From NCBI GenBank assembly GCA_002708905.1, contig PAPM01000029.1, positions 103,464-167,463 on the forward strand: a DNA stretch of 64,000 nucleotides, written 5' to 3'. Source of the stretch: Pseudomonadales bacterium (lineage in GTDB: Bacteria; Pseudomonadota; Gammaproteobacteria; Pseudomonadales; Ketobacteraceae). The notes beneath the pieces were generated by a model. The model had not been told where the DNA came from and did no database searches. It saw only the letters and a program-made list of their open reading frames with translations. Made by a program: the position numbers and the translations under genes. Within the stretch, counting starts at the first letter, position 1. Each line of letters starts with the position of its first letter. Below are positions 26,825-36,195 of the stretch, piece by piece.

Positions 26825-27772
26825 ATGCGCACTCTGCTTGCCTGTCTATTAAGTCTGTTGTTGATCGCCTGTGGTGACACACCCACCCGATATTGGGAAA
26901 CCACCTCGGGGGGCGCTTATTCAGCGTCCTTAAGCCCCAATGGAGAATATGCTTTGATCGGCTCGGTGGATCATGGTGGTAGTCTCTGGCGCCTCAAAGA
27001 CGGTGAACGACTTTTTAATTGGAACCACGCGGCAGGGCAGTTTTCAAAAATTGTTGCCACTGCTTTTTCCACCGACAGTCAGTTTGCACTCACCGCCGAA
27101 CAAAAACGTTTTGTACTCTGGGATGTAAAAAGCGGACGGGCTGCGGGCTTTTGGCCGGCCGAGGGTGGCGTGTTAGCCATGGCACTCTCGGACAACGGAC
27201 GTTATGCGATTATCGGGCAGGAAGATTACACGGCGTTGTACATTGATACCGCCACCGGCTCCATTCTCAATAGCCTGTCCCACTCCGGCGACATCAATAC
27301 CGTTGCCATCAGCGCCAACGGCCTGGTGGGAGTGACCGGCTCAGAAGACGGTATAATGAAAGTATGGGATTTACCGGCGGGCAAAGAGACCTTCTCCTAT
27401 CGCCTGGGTGATGATGTCAGTGCAGTGGCCATCAGTGGCGATGCCAGTCTGGTGTTCGCCAGCTTGTATTACGGTAAAGGCAAAATCTGGGAAGTAAAAA
27501 CCGGTAATGAGATCAGCAGCATTGGCCACAACCGTACCACCATCACTTCAGCCCGCTTTTCCAAAGACAACCAAACTCTGCTGACCGGATTTACTGCACG
27601 ACGGATGATTTTGTGGAAAGTGAGCGACGGCTCCACTGTGAAAAGCTGGCGGGCAGTGGCACCGTTGTTCTGGCGCCCCTCCGGACTGGTGGTGAACGAT
27701 GTGGCATTCGGCCCCCAGCCCAATCAATACCTGAGTGTGTTTTCCAATGGCCTGGTGAACCAGTGGCAATAA
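26825..27772 (+). CDS. WD40-repeat lipoprotein
   Basis: The product (315 aa) has a lipoprotein signal (LLSLLLIACGD, Cys about residue 16) and then a beta-propeller made of WD40-type blades: YSASLSPNGEYALIGSVD, ATAFSTDSQFALTAEQK with FVLWDVKSG, MALSDNGRYAIIGQED, VAISANGLVGVTGSEDG with KVWDLPAGK, and ARFSKDNQTLLTGF with LWKVSDG. Seven blades can be drawn if the weaker ones are counted. It is presumably anchored to the inner face of the outer membrane or in the periplasm and acts as a protein-interaction platform. No function is known to me. It converges with nhaD. Confidence 0.85.
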   Translation: MRTLLACLLSLLLIACGDTPTRYWETTSGGAYSASLSPNGEYALIGSVDHGGSLWRLKDGERLFNWNHAAGQFSKIVATAFSTDSQFALTAEQKRFVLWDVKSGRAAGFWPAEGGVLAMALSDNGRYAIIGQEDYTALYIDTATGSILNSLSHSGDINTVAISANGLVGVTGSEDGIMKVWDLPAGKETFSYRLGDDVSAVAISGDASLVFASLYYGKGKIWEVKTGNEISSIGHNRTTITSARFSKDNQTLLTGFTARRMILWKVSDGSTVKSWRAVAPLFWRPSGLVVNDVAFGPQPNQYLSVFSNGLVNQWQ

Positions 27773-27794
27773 TTACAACCGGGATTCGGGCTGC

Positions 27795-29024
27795 CTACAG
27801 CAAACTCCCTACCGCCACCACTCCGGCAAAGCCCACACTGTAAGCCACCAGCAAGTAGCCTGAATAACGCAGATAAGTGCCGAAGGTCAGCCCTTCCACT
27901 TTACTCATCGCCACCACTCCGGCAGCGGAACCGATTGCCAACAAAGAACCGCCCACACCCACCGCATAGGTCAGCGTCAACCATTCACGCAGATCCATAT
28001 CAATGCCGGATTTCAGCAAAGCCGCGGTTAACGGCACGTTATCGAACAACGCCGACAGCAGACCCACCACGAAATTCGCCACCATAGCCGGCATATACTG
28101 GTACAACTCGGGGAAGTAAGACAGCACACCCAATTCCTTGAGCATGCCCACCAGCAGCAACACGCCGAGAAAGAACAGCAAGGTATCAAACTCAATACGA
28201 CGAATATAATCCAGAATCGGCTCATCCCGATTCATAAACTGCACCACCATGAACATCAGTGACAACCCAAACAGGAACGACAGCACCGGTGGGATGCCAA
28301 ACGCCACGTTACCGCCGATGGTGCCCAGGATAGTAAGGAAGAACAGACCACCGATCATCACATCGCCACGGCTGAAATGGTATTCATGTTTCTCAAAACG
28401 GAGTTCGGATTTAAGCGAAAGCGACAGCATCCAGGCCAATACCAACACAGCCGTCATGGCGGGCAATACCAGCATCAATAAATTGGGAATGGCGACCTTG
28501 CCGGCCAGGAAAATCATCAGAGTGGTCACGTCGCCGGTGATCAGCGCCGCACCTCCGGCATTGGTGGAAAACACCACCAGCACCACATAACGCATCAATT
28601 TGTCAGTGGGCAGTTTTAGACTCAGCAGCACCGTGATACAGACCAGAGTACAGGTCACGTTATCCGCCATGGAGGAAAAAATGAAGGCGAACAGGCCGGT
28701 AATCATCATCAACGTACGTTCGCTCAATTTTTCCGGCAACATCCGGTTTACGAGTCCGTCAATCAGCCCCTTACTGGATAGATAGGCTACGAAGGTCATG
28801 GCGGCCATCAGGAATAACCAGAGGGTGGCAATATCCAGCAGGTTCTCGTTGAGCGCCTCCATAAGCTCAGCCGATTCCAGATGCCCCGGTGGCACGACAA
28901 AATACAATACCCAGACCAATGAGCCAAAAAACAAAGTGGTTTTGGCTTTATCGATGTGCACAATATCTTCGATGACGATGGAAAGAAATCCCAGGGCCAC
29001 CAGGACGAGCAGAATCGCTGACAT
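27795..29024 (-). CDS. nhaD: NhaD-type Na+/H+ antiporter
   Basis: The product (409 aa) is a polytopic membrane protein with about 12 helices. It starts with the family motif FLSIVIEDIVHIDKAKTTL, and contains SSMADNVTCTLVCITVLLSL and NAGGAALITGDVTTLMIFLAGKV, which are typical of the NhaD branch of the ion-transporter superfamily. Its role is export of Na+ (or Li+) in exchange for H+ at high salt or alkaline pH, in keeping with a marine or saline habitat. It is transcribed alone, divergent from the pilin-like gene at 29226. Confidence 0.9.
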   Translation of the reverse strand: MSAILLVLVALGFLSIVIEDIVHIDKAKTTLFFGSLVWVLYFVVPPGHLESAELMEALNENLLDIATLWLFLMAAMTFVAYLSSKGLIDGLVNRMLPEKLSERTLMMITGLFAFIFSSMADNVTCTLVCITVLLSLKLPTDKLMRYVVLVVFSTNAGGAALITGDVTTLMIFLAGKVAIPNLLMLVLPAMTAVLVLAWMLSLSLKSELRFEKHEYHFSRGDVMIGGLFFLTILGTIGGNVAFGIPPVLSFLFGLSLMFMVVQFMNRDEPILDYIRRIEFDTLLFFLGVLLLVGMLKELGVLSYFPELYQYMPAMVANFVVGLLSALFDNVPLTAALLKSGIDMDLREWLTLTYAVGVGGSLLAIGSAAGVVAMSKVEGLTFGTYLRYSGYLLVAYSVGFAGVVAVGSLL

Positions 29025-29225
29025 GGCATGTTCCTGATAGGTGGAAAAGCGGAGTGCGCGAATTCTATACCATGGTGAATCGCTAATCGAGTCGCCAAAT
29101 GTATTCTTTTGCGAACAATGACGGTCCGGCCGGCCGGTCTCACCCCCTGATCTGCTGATTTTAAACTATACTCAAGGAATCAATGAGTTACCTATCATTC
29201 TGGGGTTTGGGGTTAATCAACCAAC

Positions 29226-30653
29226 ATGATTCGTTATGTTTCTTCCGCCGTTATTCTGACCGTAATCATGGTGGTCCTGCTGGGCCGCTGCCAATTCGGT
29301 AGCGCATCCATAGAGGCGATGAGTGCGGCCTACAATGCCGTCAGCTCAATCAGCCATGTCAAGCAACAGATCTCCATGTACTACTACGATAATCAAACGC
29401 TTCCTGCCAGCAATATCGAGCTGCGCCAGCCGGAACCGGAGCAGTTTGGCCGTCGCGCACCGCTGCTAAAGCGCATCGAAGTCCTGCCCGGCGGCATCCT
29501 GTTTGCCCAGTTCACGGCGGAAAACAAGGGCATTCCTGTTGAGTTGGTGTTTACGCCCAGTGAGGATGGCAAATACCGCCTGAACTGGGAATGCCGGAGC
29601 TACAACCTCACCCAGGCACTGCGAGAAGCGCTAGTGGAAAACTGCTCGGACTCGGAGAGTCCATTTGATCGGGAATACTTTGCGCGCCAGGAACAGTTGG
29701 CCCGCTCCACCGACACCTACCTTGAACAAGTAACCGCAGCACAGCGGGAAAAAGATACCCCGCCGATCGAGACGATTGACTGCGCTCCTTTCCAGGAAGC
29801 CCGCAATGACTTTTTACACATCACTGCAGACCGTGTGGAATACTGGTCATTGAAAGCGGCTCCACAACGGCAGTACAGTTTTCCCCGACCCGACAGCAGC
29901 CTGTCAACCGCTAACCGGGCGGTTAATGGTGCCGCCTATCTTTATCTCGGCGATCGCCTGACCCGGTTCGATGCTGACCATCCCGCCGGACAGCCTTCCC
30001 AGGTCAACCTGTTGCAGCCCCACCGCATCCGGCGCCAACAGGAAATACTGCTGGCTGATTCCGGTGTCGGTATTACACGAATCGATCTATGCAAACCTTT
30101 ACCCGTTATAAAAGACACCTATCTATTGGAGCTTGGAGCCTATAACCAGATCCAGGATTTTATCCTCGACAACGGGCTGATCTATCTCACTGCGCAGGAA
30201 ACCCATCGCACCCAGTCCAATTCAGCCTTACAGCTTGTCAGCCTGCGCTCAAATCGACCGCTGGGATTCCTTAGATTGGAGGGCAACAGCCGCGGCATCG
30301 CCGTTGCCGGCCGCATTGCCTATGTGGCGAACGGTGCTCAGGGCATTGCTGTTGTGGACGTATTTGATCCAACGATACCGCGGCTGCTGAAAAGATTTTC
30401 CACCATGGATTTCGCCAGTGACCTGATTATGAAGGGAGAGCATTTACTGGTGGCAGATCGGCTGGCAGGACTCAGGGTCTATCGGGTGGCAGAGGAATCC
30501 ATTACAGAAATACAGTCCCTTCCTACTGAGGCTGCTGCCATTCAGTTGCAGCCCCTCACCGACAACTATATTGGTGTCAGTTTCAAGAACGGCACCACCG
30601 CACTCTATCAATGGCTGAACAATAAGGTGGTGCCTGTTGCGCTCAGTAAGTAA
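29226..30653 (+). CDS. Membrane-anchored pilin-like domain fused to LVIVD-type repeats (first copy)
   Basis: The product (475 aa) starts with a single hydrophobic helix and then a segment resembling the globular part of type IV pilins: KQQISMYYYDNQTLPASN, then FTPSEDGKYRLNWECRSY and a second Cys 17 residues on (VENC), like the C-terminal disulfide loop of PilA. The prepilin peptidase site (G followed by FTLIE) is missing, so it should not be assembled into a pilus by the normal route. The C-terminal half has LVIVD-like propeller repeats (GRIAYVANGAQGIAVVDVFD, EHLLVADRLAGLRVYRV). It overlaps the next, similar gene by 17 bp. Function unknown. Confidence 0.7.
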   Translation: MIRYVSSAVILTVIMVVLLGRCQFGSASIEAMSAAYNAVSSISHVKQQISMYYYDNQTLPASNIELRQPEPEQFGRRAPLLKRIEVLPGGILFAQFTAENKGIPVELVFTPSEDGKYRLNWECRSYNLTQALREALVENCSDSESPFDREYFARQEQLARSTDTYLEQVTAAQREKDTPPIETIDCAPFQEARNDFLHITADRVEYWSLKAAPQRQYSFPRPDSSLSTANRAVNGAAYLYLGDRLTRFDADHPAGQPSQVNLLQPHRIRRQQEILLADSGVGITRIDLCKPLPVIKDTYLLELGAYNQIQDFILDNGLIYLTAQETHRTQSNSALQLVSLRSNRPLGFLRLEGNSRGIAVAGRIAYVANGAQGIAVVDVFDPTIPRLLKRFSTMDFASDLIMKGEHLLVADRLAGLRVYRVAEESITEIQSLPTEAAAIQLQPLTDNYIGVSFKNGTTALYQWLNNKVVPVALSK

Positions 30654-32100
30654 ACCGGTACAAGCCGGAGCCGCCATAGTTCTGGTTGCCTTGCTGGTGT
30701 TGTTTGTCATGGCCTATAGCCGCTATCAGCAAGCTCGCGAGCAAACTGCAGAGCTGCGGACCACCCTGGATAAAATCCGCCAGGAATATATTATTGCCTA
30801 TCAGATGAACGGCCGCTTTCCCCGCAACAATCAGGAAGCCCGCCTGCCCAAGCCGGAGACGTCACAATTCGGGGCGGTGAAAGCAGTCGTCATTATGAAA
30901 GACCATCGGCTCTTCCTCTCAATTACCGATCACACCGGCGCATCCAGCCAGGTCTTCCTGACTCCTGAGATGAATTCAAACCAACAGTTCAGCTGGTTCT
31001 GCCGATCTCCCAACTTGAGCGAGTTCCTTGGGGACACATTATTCCAAGGCTGCCAACCGTCGGCTGAATTCTTGTCAATCGAGCAGGCCTCTGCACTGCA
31101 GGGAAAAGTCAAACCCCGGGGGAAGCCACCCCAGGAACAACCGAAATTAGAGATAAAATTGCCTCCGCCTCCTCCCAAACCGGAGCCCGAACCTATCCAG
31201 CCCTGCGAAGCTTCACCACCCAGGGAGTTGTTGATCCACGACGATGGCATCGGCATCTGGAGCTTTACCGGCACACCTGTGCTGGAACATTTTGTCCCAC
31301 TGGAAATTTCTTATCCCGAAGGATTAGCGGCGCGCATTGGCCGGGTACTGTTCATCACCAAAGGCAACTACATCTGGTATGCGGATACCGACCAAGAGCC
31401 GATAGAGCTGAAAAAAACCAGCGTCTGGATTAAGCCCGGCACCCGTATCTACAGCATAGGTCAGCAACTGTTATGGATTACCCCTGAACACCAACTGTTT
31501 GTGGGGGACGTTTGTTACCCCCCCAATATTCGCATCATCCACAACACCAAGCTGCGCTTGTCCGGGCGTATCCTGGCTAATGTGAAAGTGGCGGAGGGCT
31601 TTCTGCACCTGTTAAGCCGCTATGACTCAGACCGTTCCAATCGCAGCAATCTGGATATCTACAACATCAAAAGCAATGGAACATTAGTGCATGCCTTCAA
31701 TTTCAGATTCAGCGGCTTCGCCAACAACATGTATCGCGAAGAGCCCTATCTGTTGATTGCCAATGGCCGTGAAGGGCTGTCCATTAAGCAACGCACATCG
31801 GATTTCCGCTGGATGGAAACCGAATCCATCTCTGCGATGGATTTCATTATGGATGCGGTAATCAAAGGTAATACCCTGTGGGTGGCGGATCGCAGCGCGG
31901 GGTTAATCGTCTATAAGCGGCGTTCGCCACAGGAACCCTGGGAACAGGTGGACCAGCGGGAGTTTGAGTTTCCTGCCTTCCACTTACGTTGGTTTGAGCA
32001 CGGGGTCCTGGTAAGCAGCGCCACCCGCCACGCCTGGGTGGCCGGCGATACCAAAGGGGCCATAACGCTGATGCGCCCTACTGCCCCGGAATCTCACTGA
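30637..32100 (+). CDS. Membrane-anchored pilin-like domain fused to LVIVD-type repeats (second copy)
   Basis: This protein (487 aa) is a diverged paralogue of the gene before it. It has an N-terminal helix (AGAAIVLVALLVLFVMAY), a pilin-like module (QEYIIAYQMNGRFPRNNQEA, ending in SWFCRSPNL and a second Cys 17 residues on, the same spacing as in its neighbour), a Pro-rich linker (KLPPPPPKPEPEP) and a C-terminal propeller-like part (EPYLLIANGREGLSIKQR, NTLWVADRSAGLIVYKR). The start is TTG 30637 inside the previous gene; the next in-frame ATG would cut into the membrane helix. The two genes are clearly co-transcribed and coupled. Function unknown. Confidence 0.68.
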   Translation: MRSVSKPVQAGAAIVLVALLVLFVMAYSRYQQAREQTAELRTTLDKIRQEYIIAYQMNGRFPRNNQEARLPKPETSQFGAVKAVVIMKDHRLFLSITDHTGASSQVFLTPEMNSNQQFSWFCRSPNLSEFLGDTLFQGCQPSAEFLSIEQASALQGKVKPRGKPPQEQPKLEIKLPPPPPKPEPEPIQPCEASPPRELLIHDDGIGIWSFTGTPVLEHFVPLEISYPEGLAARIGRVLFITKGNYIWYADTDQEPIELKKTSVWIKPGTRIYSIGQQLLWITPEHQLFVGDVCYPPNIRIIHNTKLRLSGRILANVKVAEGFLHLLSRYDSDRSNRSNLDIYNIKSNGTLVHAFNFRFSGFANNMYREEPYLLIANGREGLSIKQRTSDFRWMETESISAMDFIMDAVIKGNTLWVADRSAGLIVYKRRSPQEPWEQVDQREFEFPAFHLRWFEHGVLVSSATRHAWVAGDTKGAITLMRPTAPESH

Positions 32101-32761
32101 CTTTGTACTCCAGCTCATAGAGTTCATCCTGGTACTGGTAGTAGCAGTCACTCCAACGCTCCCACAGCGCCGTACTGGCGGGCTGATGGGGGTCTCGGTA
32201 GGGCTCACTGCCGCATTGCTTATCCCGTTTTGCTTTCAGCCGCACAATTTGCTGGTTCAGTTTGGCGGCTTCCTGATTCAGGGAATTACGCACTTTCGCC
32301 ACATCGCCCTGCTGCTTGTCCACCCATTCAATGGCGCACTGGAGATCACGCTTCCGTTGGCCGGCCTCAGAGGGGTCCCGGGAGAGATTGTAGCGCCCCA
32401 TATACATCCGAAAGCGAACATTGTTGAGATCGGTGTCCCCCTCCATCTCGTTCTGCCAGGCCTGTCGCAACTCGTCCAGCTCGAGATAGCCTTCCGGTTC
32501 CTTGGGGTTCAGTGAAGGCAATCTTATTTCACCGCAATATTGGTTGTTGCCGACCAGCCTCACCTGCGAGGCGCTTTCCCCGCTGACGCTCATTTCATTC
32601 ACCGTCACACCCTGCTGGTCTGCTTCAGGCTGCGGGGCAGGGGGAAACTGGCTGAAGGTAACGTTTCCCTCTGCATCCACTATTTTGTAAAGCTTGCCAG
32701 CGTGCGCCTGATTCACCACAATCAATAGCAGGCAAACATTAAACAGCAACCGCAGCGTCAT
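32078..32761 (-). CDS. DUF4124 domain protein, periplasmic
   Basis: From ATG 32761 (GGAG ten bases upstream) the product has 227 aa with a Sec signal (MTLRLLFNVCLLLIVVNQAHA) and the DUF4124 module right after it (GKLYKIVDAEGNVTFSQFPP). The remainder is charged and helical with CAIEWVDKQQGDVAKVRNSL. An upstream in-frame ATG at 32806 would add 15 residues. DUF4124 proteins are common in Pseudomonadales and lack an assigned role; the domain resembles a small beta fold. Its 3' end overlaps the convergent pilin-like gene by 23 bp. Confidence 0.78.
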   Translation of the reverse strand: MTLRLLFNVCLLLIVVNQAHAGKLYKIVDAEGNVTFSQFPPAPQPEADQQGVTVNEMSVSGESASQVRLVGNNQYCGEIRLPSLNPKEPEGYLELDELRQAWQNEMEGDTDLNNVRFRMYMGRYNLSRDPSEAGQRKRDLQCAIEWVDKQQGDVAKVRNSLNQEAAKLNQQIVRLKAKRDKQCGSEPYRDPHQPASTALWERWSDCYYQYQDELYELEYKVSEIPGQ

Positions 32762-32807
32762 AAACCCATTTCTCCAAAGCTGTGAGATATTCAGCATATC
32801 TCTCAAT

Positions 32808-33242
32808 ATGAGATCAATATTAGCTCAATTCATCGCGATGGTTAGTTTGGTGGGCCTGATTGCCTGCGCCACCGGCCCTCAGTTACCCCCGAATCTGGCA
32901 GGCCAATCCGCCATTGTGCTGGGATTTACGACCAGCAGTGCGATGCCCTATGAAGGCGGCACCCTCTATACCGGTTTTACACTGGATACACTGGACGGAA
33001 CGGCGATAACACCCCTCTCCCGCTATGAGTACCTGTTGGTGGCACCGGGAGTGCACCAGCTGGAAGGCACCTGTTATTGGCGGCTACGGGGAAACCTGAG
33101 ATTCGAAGATGACATTCTGGAACGGGGCAGCCTGGTACTCACCACCCAACCTGATGTGGTTTACACCATTCAATCGGACATTGACGAGTATAAAAACCAA
33201 TGCCGACTGAATGTGGTGGAACGAGCTATCTCAGCACACTGA
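32808..33242 (+). CDS. Small lipoprotein of unknown function
   Basis: The product (144 aa) has a lipoprotein signal (FIAMVSLVGLIACATG, Cys about residue 20). The mature part is mostly beta with DTLDGTAITPLSRYEYLLVAPGVHQLEGTCY and ends shortly after DIDEYKNQCRLNVVE, with two cysteines that may pair. The phrase VAPGVHQLEGTCYWR is reminiscent of small carbohydrate-binding or PEGA-like beta domains, but I do not assign a family. It is divergent from the DUF4124 gene (46 bp apart) and converges with the lipoprotein operon. Confidence 0.6.
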   Translation: MRSILAQFIAMVSLVGLIACATGPQLPPNLAGQSAIVLGFTTSSAMPYEGGTLYTGFTLDTLDGTAITPLSRYEYLLVAPGVHQLEGTCYWRLRGNLRFEDDILERGSLVLTTQPDVVYTIQSDIDEYKNQCRLNVVERAISAH

Positions 33243-33260
33243 GCCGCTGGATAATTTGCA

Positions 33261-34262
33261 TCAGCGATCACTGGAAAGCAATTCGAAGACATAATTGGGC
33301 AGCTTGCTGTTGACTTCATCCCGCAGCCGCTGGGGCAACAGATTGGCTTCAGTGGAAGACACCTTCACCGGCCAGCGCTGCTTGGCCAGAACCTTGGTGC
33401 CATCCTGGAAAATCAGCTCGTAGGAGCCACGCAACCAGAACCAGCCCTGCTTTTCTTCCACCGGCGCCACGTCGATGTCCCCTCTCAACTGCAGGTTGGA
33501 CTGCTCAACAATAGGCACACCCAGTGTCGCCAGGGCCTGTTGAATTTCTGCCTTCAAGGATGGGTCTTCCGCCATCACCTGAACGTTGATTGAAGTGAGG
33601 GCATTGCGGATCAGTGTCTCCACTGCAGCCGCATCATATGGGCTGCTGATGCCACGGCCGTCCGCCACAATCATCAGGTTCTGGTTGGCCTGATCTCTCT
33701 TAATCTGCGCCAGGCGGGCCCGCTTGAGGGCATTGAGTGCCGTCACCGGGCTTTCCGCCTGATTGCTGGCGAAGCCGATCAGGTCTTTCACTTCCCGATC
33801 CAGGGACATGATGGTCTGCTGGAAACGGGTGGCCGCCGGTTGCTTGGCCAGGATGGCAAGAGCGGATACCCGACCCTGTTCGGACTCCCAATATTCCACC
33901 ACCTGGGCACCACTTAACACCTGACGAGCTTCGGTGCTCACCGTGCGGGTGATTTCCTGCTCGTTGGTCACCACCTGCTGACCCTGCGCACTGCTCACGG
34001 TCGCACTGCTGAAATCCATGCTGGAATCCATCACCGCCACCTCAAATATCTTGGCCAGGTTGGCCGTAGCCCGATCAGCCGCTGTATTGCGGTCGTCCGC
34101 TGAGCCCACGGCGGTCAAATGGGTAGTCGCTGGATAAGCGGATTCCGGTTGATCCACCCACTCTGGTTTACCACCTGTGCTGCTACAGGAAGCCACAGCA
34201 GCCAGCATCGACAACAGCAACCAAACCCGACCAATTTGTTTGAAATGTTCATTGCGTGGCAT
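33261..34262 (-). CDS. LPP20-like lipoprotein, last gene of the LpoB operon
   Basis: From ATG 34262 (GGAG six bases upstream) the product has 333 aa with a lipoprotein signal (LLLSMLAAVASCSS). The first part resembles the LPP20 fold: PEWVDQPESAYPATTHLTAVGSADD followed by a helix rich in Ala (AADRATANLAKIFEV). The second half contains GRGISSPYDAAAVETLIRNAL and a beta-rich WFWLRGSYELIFQDG. It probably works in the envelope with the three genes upstream, whose order suggests a lipoprotein complex. It overlaps the preceding gene by 14 bp. Confidence 0.7.
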   Translation of the reverse strand: MPRNEHFKQIGRVWLLLSMLAAVASCSSTGGKPEWVDQPESAYPATTHLTAVGSADDRNTAADRATANLAKIFEVAVMDSSMDFSSATVSSAQGQQVVTNEQEITRTVSTEARQVLSGAQVVEYWESEQGRVSALAILAKQPAATRFQQTIMSLDREVKDLIGFASNQAESPVTALNALKRARLAQIKRDQANQNLMIVADGRGISSPYDAAAVETLIRNALTSINVQVMAEDPSLKAEIQQALATLGVPIVEQSNLQLRGDIDVAPVEEKQGWFWLRGSYELIFQDGTKVLAKQRWPVKVSSTEANLLPQRLRDEVNSKLPNYVFELLSSDR

Positions 34263-35598
34263 TGGCTTCTCCTTGTTCTGATTGTTGTTCCTGCAATCCC
34301 TGCTCACCTGAAGCAGGCTCCGCTTGGGATTCGCGCTCCGGCAGTGGCGGCCAGACATAAATTCGATCGAGCAAACTGTTCGCCAGGATCACAGCACTGC
34401 GTCGGTTACTGAATTGCTCAAGGGGCGGCAAACTCCTTGCCTTCTCTGCCAGGCTCACCGAGGCCGGCAGCGGGCTTTTGATGCGGGCGATCTGCAAACT
34501 GGCGGGTAACATATTCCAACTGCGCACATCGGCCTGCTCTGACACCACCGTAGCGATGTTCATCAGAATGCCGGAAAAATCATTCTTGCTCTGAGCTTCC
34601 TGTACCATCTTGTATTTGGCGACGGCTCTCACGGTGGCGGCGGCCAGGATCTTGGCAGATTCAGCATCCAGATCTTCCCGTGCCCGCACTTCCAGATTTT
34701 CCAGAATTCCACTTTGTTGCCGTTCCGCACCTACCAGGGTTAGTCGTCTGGGCTGATAGGTGGAAGGACGATAGTGCGGCATGACCACACTGACCATGGT
34801 ATCCACTTCCGCATCAAACACCGAAATACGATTTTCTGTTTTGCTGCTTACCACGCCATCAAAATAAATCAGGAACCATTCACCTTCGTCCTTGCCCGGC
34901 AACTGGGCTTCCTGGCCGAACTGTGAACTGAAATCCTGGTACTCTTTTTTAAAACCCTGACGTTTGGTGAGATTCAGCAGGCTTACCTGTAATGCTTCCG
35001 GAATCGGTTCACCCCGCGCCTGCAGGATCGTATAGCAACGGCGATAACTGATCAGGGCATCATCCCATTCGCCGTTCAACTCATAGACCAAGCCGGCAAT
35101 GAAACGGGCGCTGGCCAGCTGACCCATAGTACTGTCATCGTCCGCCAGCTGCTTCATGGTGATATTGGCCTGCAGCATTTCCACCCGGGCGCCATCCAGG
35201 TCACCGGTCATCAAATAACTGATGGCTAACATTACATGCACCAGTACCTGATCGGTAGGTGTTCCATTGTAGGTGCGCAGGGTTTCGTTGGCGGTCAATG
35301 CGGCAAAGTTCTCAGTTACACTCACTGCCTGCATGGACTGCATGATGGATTTGGCCTGTTCCAGATCCTGGCGGCTGCCCCGCCAATCACCCAGATAGAG
35401 TTTCAGCACGCCGGTATTTAACAGGTACTGTGCTTCATCTCTGCCTGCCGGTTCGATCTGTTCCAGGCGATTCAGTGTGGCCTGGGGACCCGCCACCGTC
35501 AGCGAAGCCGCCGCCTGGTTTACCTGCCAGGCACTGCAGCCCTGCAACAACAAAACGGCGCTGCACAGCAGTGTCAGCGCCAGGGATCGCAACGTCAT
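34249..35598 (-). CDS. COG3014-type lipoprotein with helical repeats
   Basis: The product (449 aa) has a lipoprotein signal (CSAVLLLQGCSAW) and an alpha-helical TPR-like region (LYLGDWRGSRQDLEQA, LMTGDLDGARVEMLQAN, YELNGEWDDALISYRRCY), then a beta-containing half (GEWFLIYFDGVVSSKTENRIS). This fits the COG3014 group of uncharacterised lipoproteins that travel with LpoB and LPP20 genes in gammaproteobacteria. A scaffold role in envelope assembly is inferred. Overlaps the next gene by 14 bp and follows lpoB by 9 bp. Confidence 0.72.
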   Translation of the reverse strand: MTLRSLALTLLCSAVLLLQGCSAWQVNQAAASLTVAGPQATLNRLEQIEPAGRDEAQYLLNTGVLKLYLGDWRGSRQDLEQAKSIMQSMQAVSVTENFAALTANETLRTYNGTPTDQVLVHVMLAISYLMTGDLDGARVEMLQANITMKQLADDDSTMGQLASARFIAGLVYELNGEWDDALISYRRCYTILQARGEPIPEALQVSLLNLTKRQGFKKEYQDFSSQFGQEAQLPGKDEGEWFLIYFDGVVSSKTENRISVFDAEVDTMVSVVMPHYRPSTYQPRRLTLVGAERQQSGILENLEVRAREDLDAESAKILAAATVRAVAKYKMVQEAQSKNDFSGILMNIATVVSEQADVRSWNMLPASLQIARIKSPLPASVSLAEKARSLPPLEQFSNRRSAVILANSLLDRIYVWPPLPERESQAEPASGEQGLQEQQSEQGEANATQ

Positions 35599-35607
35599 CG
35601 ATGCTTA

Positions 35608-36195
35608 TCAGTAGCGTAGTTTGGCGTTCTTCACGTATTTTTTGATTTTCTTCTGACCGAGCCAGACTTTACGGTTATCCGCCATGCTGATCAGGGTGAG
35701 ATCCACCTGGTAATAGCGCACCTGCTCCTTGCCCTCAACATCGATAATGGTGTTGATCTGGCCCTGCATCATGAAATCAGCACCCAGTTCCTGACCCGCT
35801 GCATTGCGGGTATCTTCGCGGGCGTTCAGATCCTGATCCACTCGCTCATCACGAATCTCACCGCGATCATCCCGGGATGCCACGAAGTCCACGCGACCGG
35901 AATTGATCAGCGCCCGCTCCATGTCGGCCACAAACGTTTTCACATTGATATGCTCGTGGCTGAGGTTACGTACGGTGCCCACGATGACCACCGGGCGCTT
36001 ACCGGTACGGCCAGTAAACTCTCCGGCCCAGGGTCGCGACAGCGCATCCTGGATCATTTCTTCTGCCACCAGACGGGAATCGGTATCGTTCCAGGCGCCA
36101 CTCAGGTCAATGGTGCTATCCGGTGCAACCCGTTCCACCGAAGTGGCACAGGCGGCAAGAAACAGGGCGGCGAATACAAGAATCCAATGTTTCAT
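35608..36195 (-). CDS. lpoB: Penicillin-binding protein activator LpoB
   Basis: The product (195 aa) has a lipoprotein signal (VFAALFLAACATS) and an LpoB-type domain: GTVRNLSHEHINVKTFVADMERALINSGRVDFVASRDDR, AGQELGADFMMQGQINTI and the C-terminal YYQVDLTLISMADNRKVWLGQKKIKKYV. LpoB is an outer-membrane lipoprotein that activates the peptidoglycan synthase PBP1b in enterobacteria. The long disordered spacer of E. coli LpoB is short here. Its start overlaps the stop of the previous gene (TAATG), so they are coupled. Whether the partner here is a PBP1b cannot be seen in the window. Confidence 0.85.
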   Translation of the reverse strand: MKHWILVFAALFLAACATSVERVAPDSTIDLSGAWNDTDSRLVAEEMIQDALSRPWAGEFTGRTGKRPVVIVGTVRNLSHEHINVKTFVADMERALINSGRVDFVASRDDRGEIRDERVDQDLNAREDTRNAAGQELGADFMMQGQINTIIDVEGKEQVRYYQVDLTLISMADNRKVWLGQKKIKKYVKNAKLRY

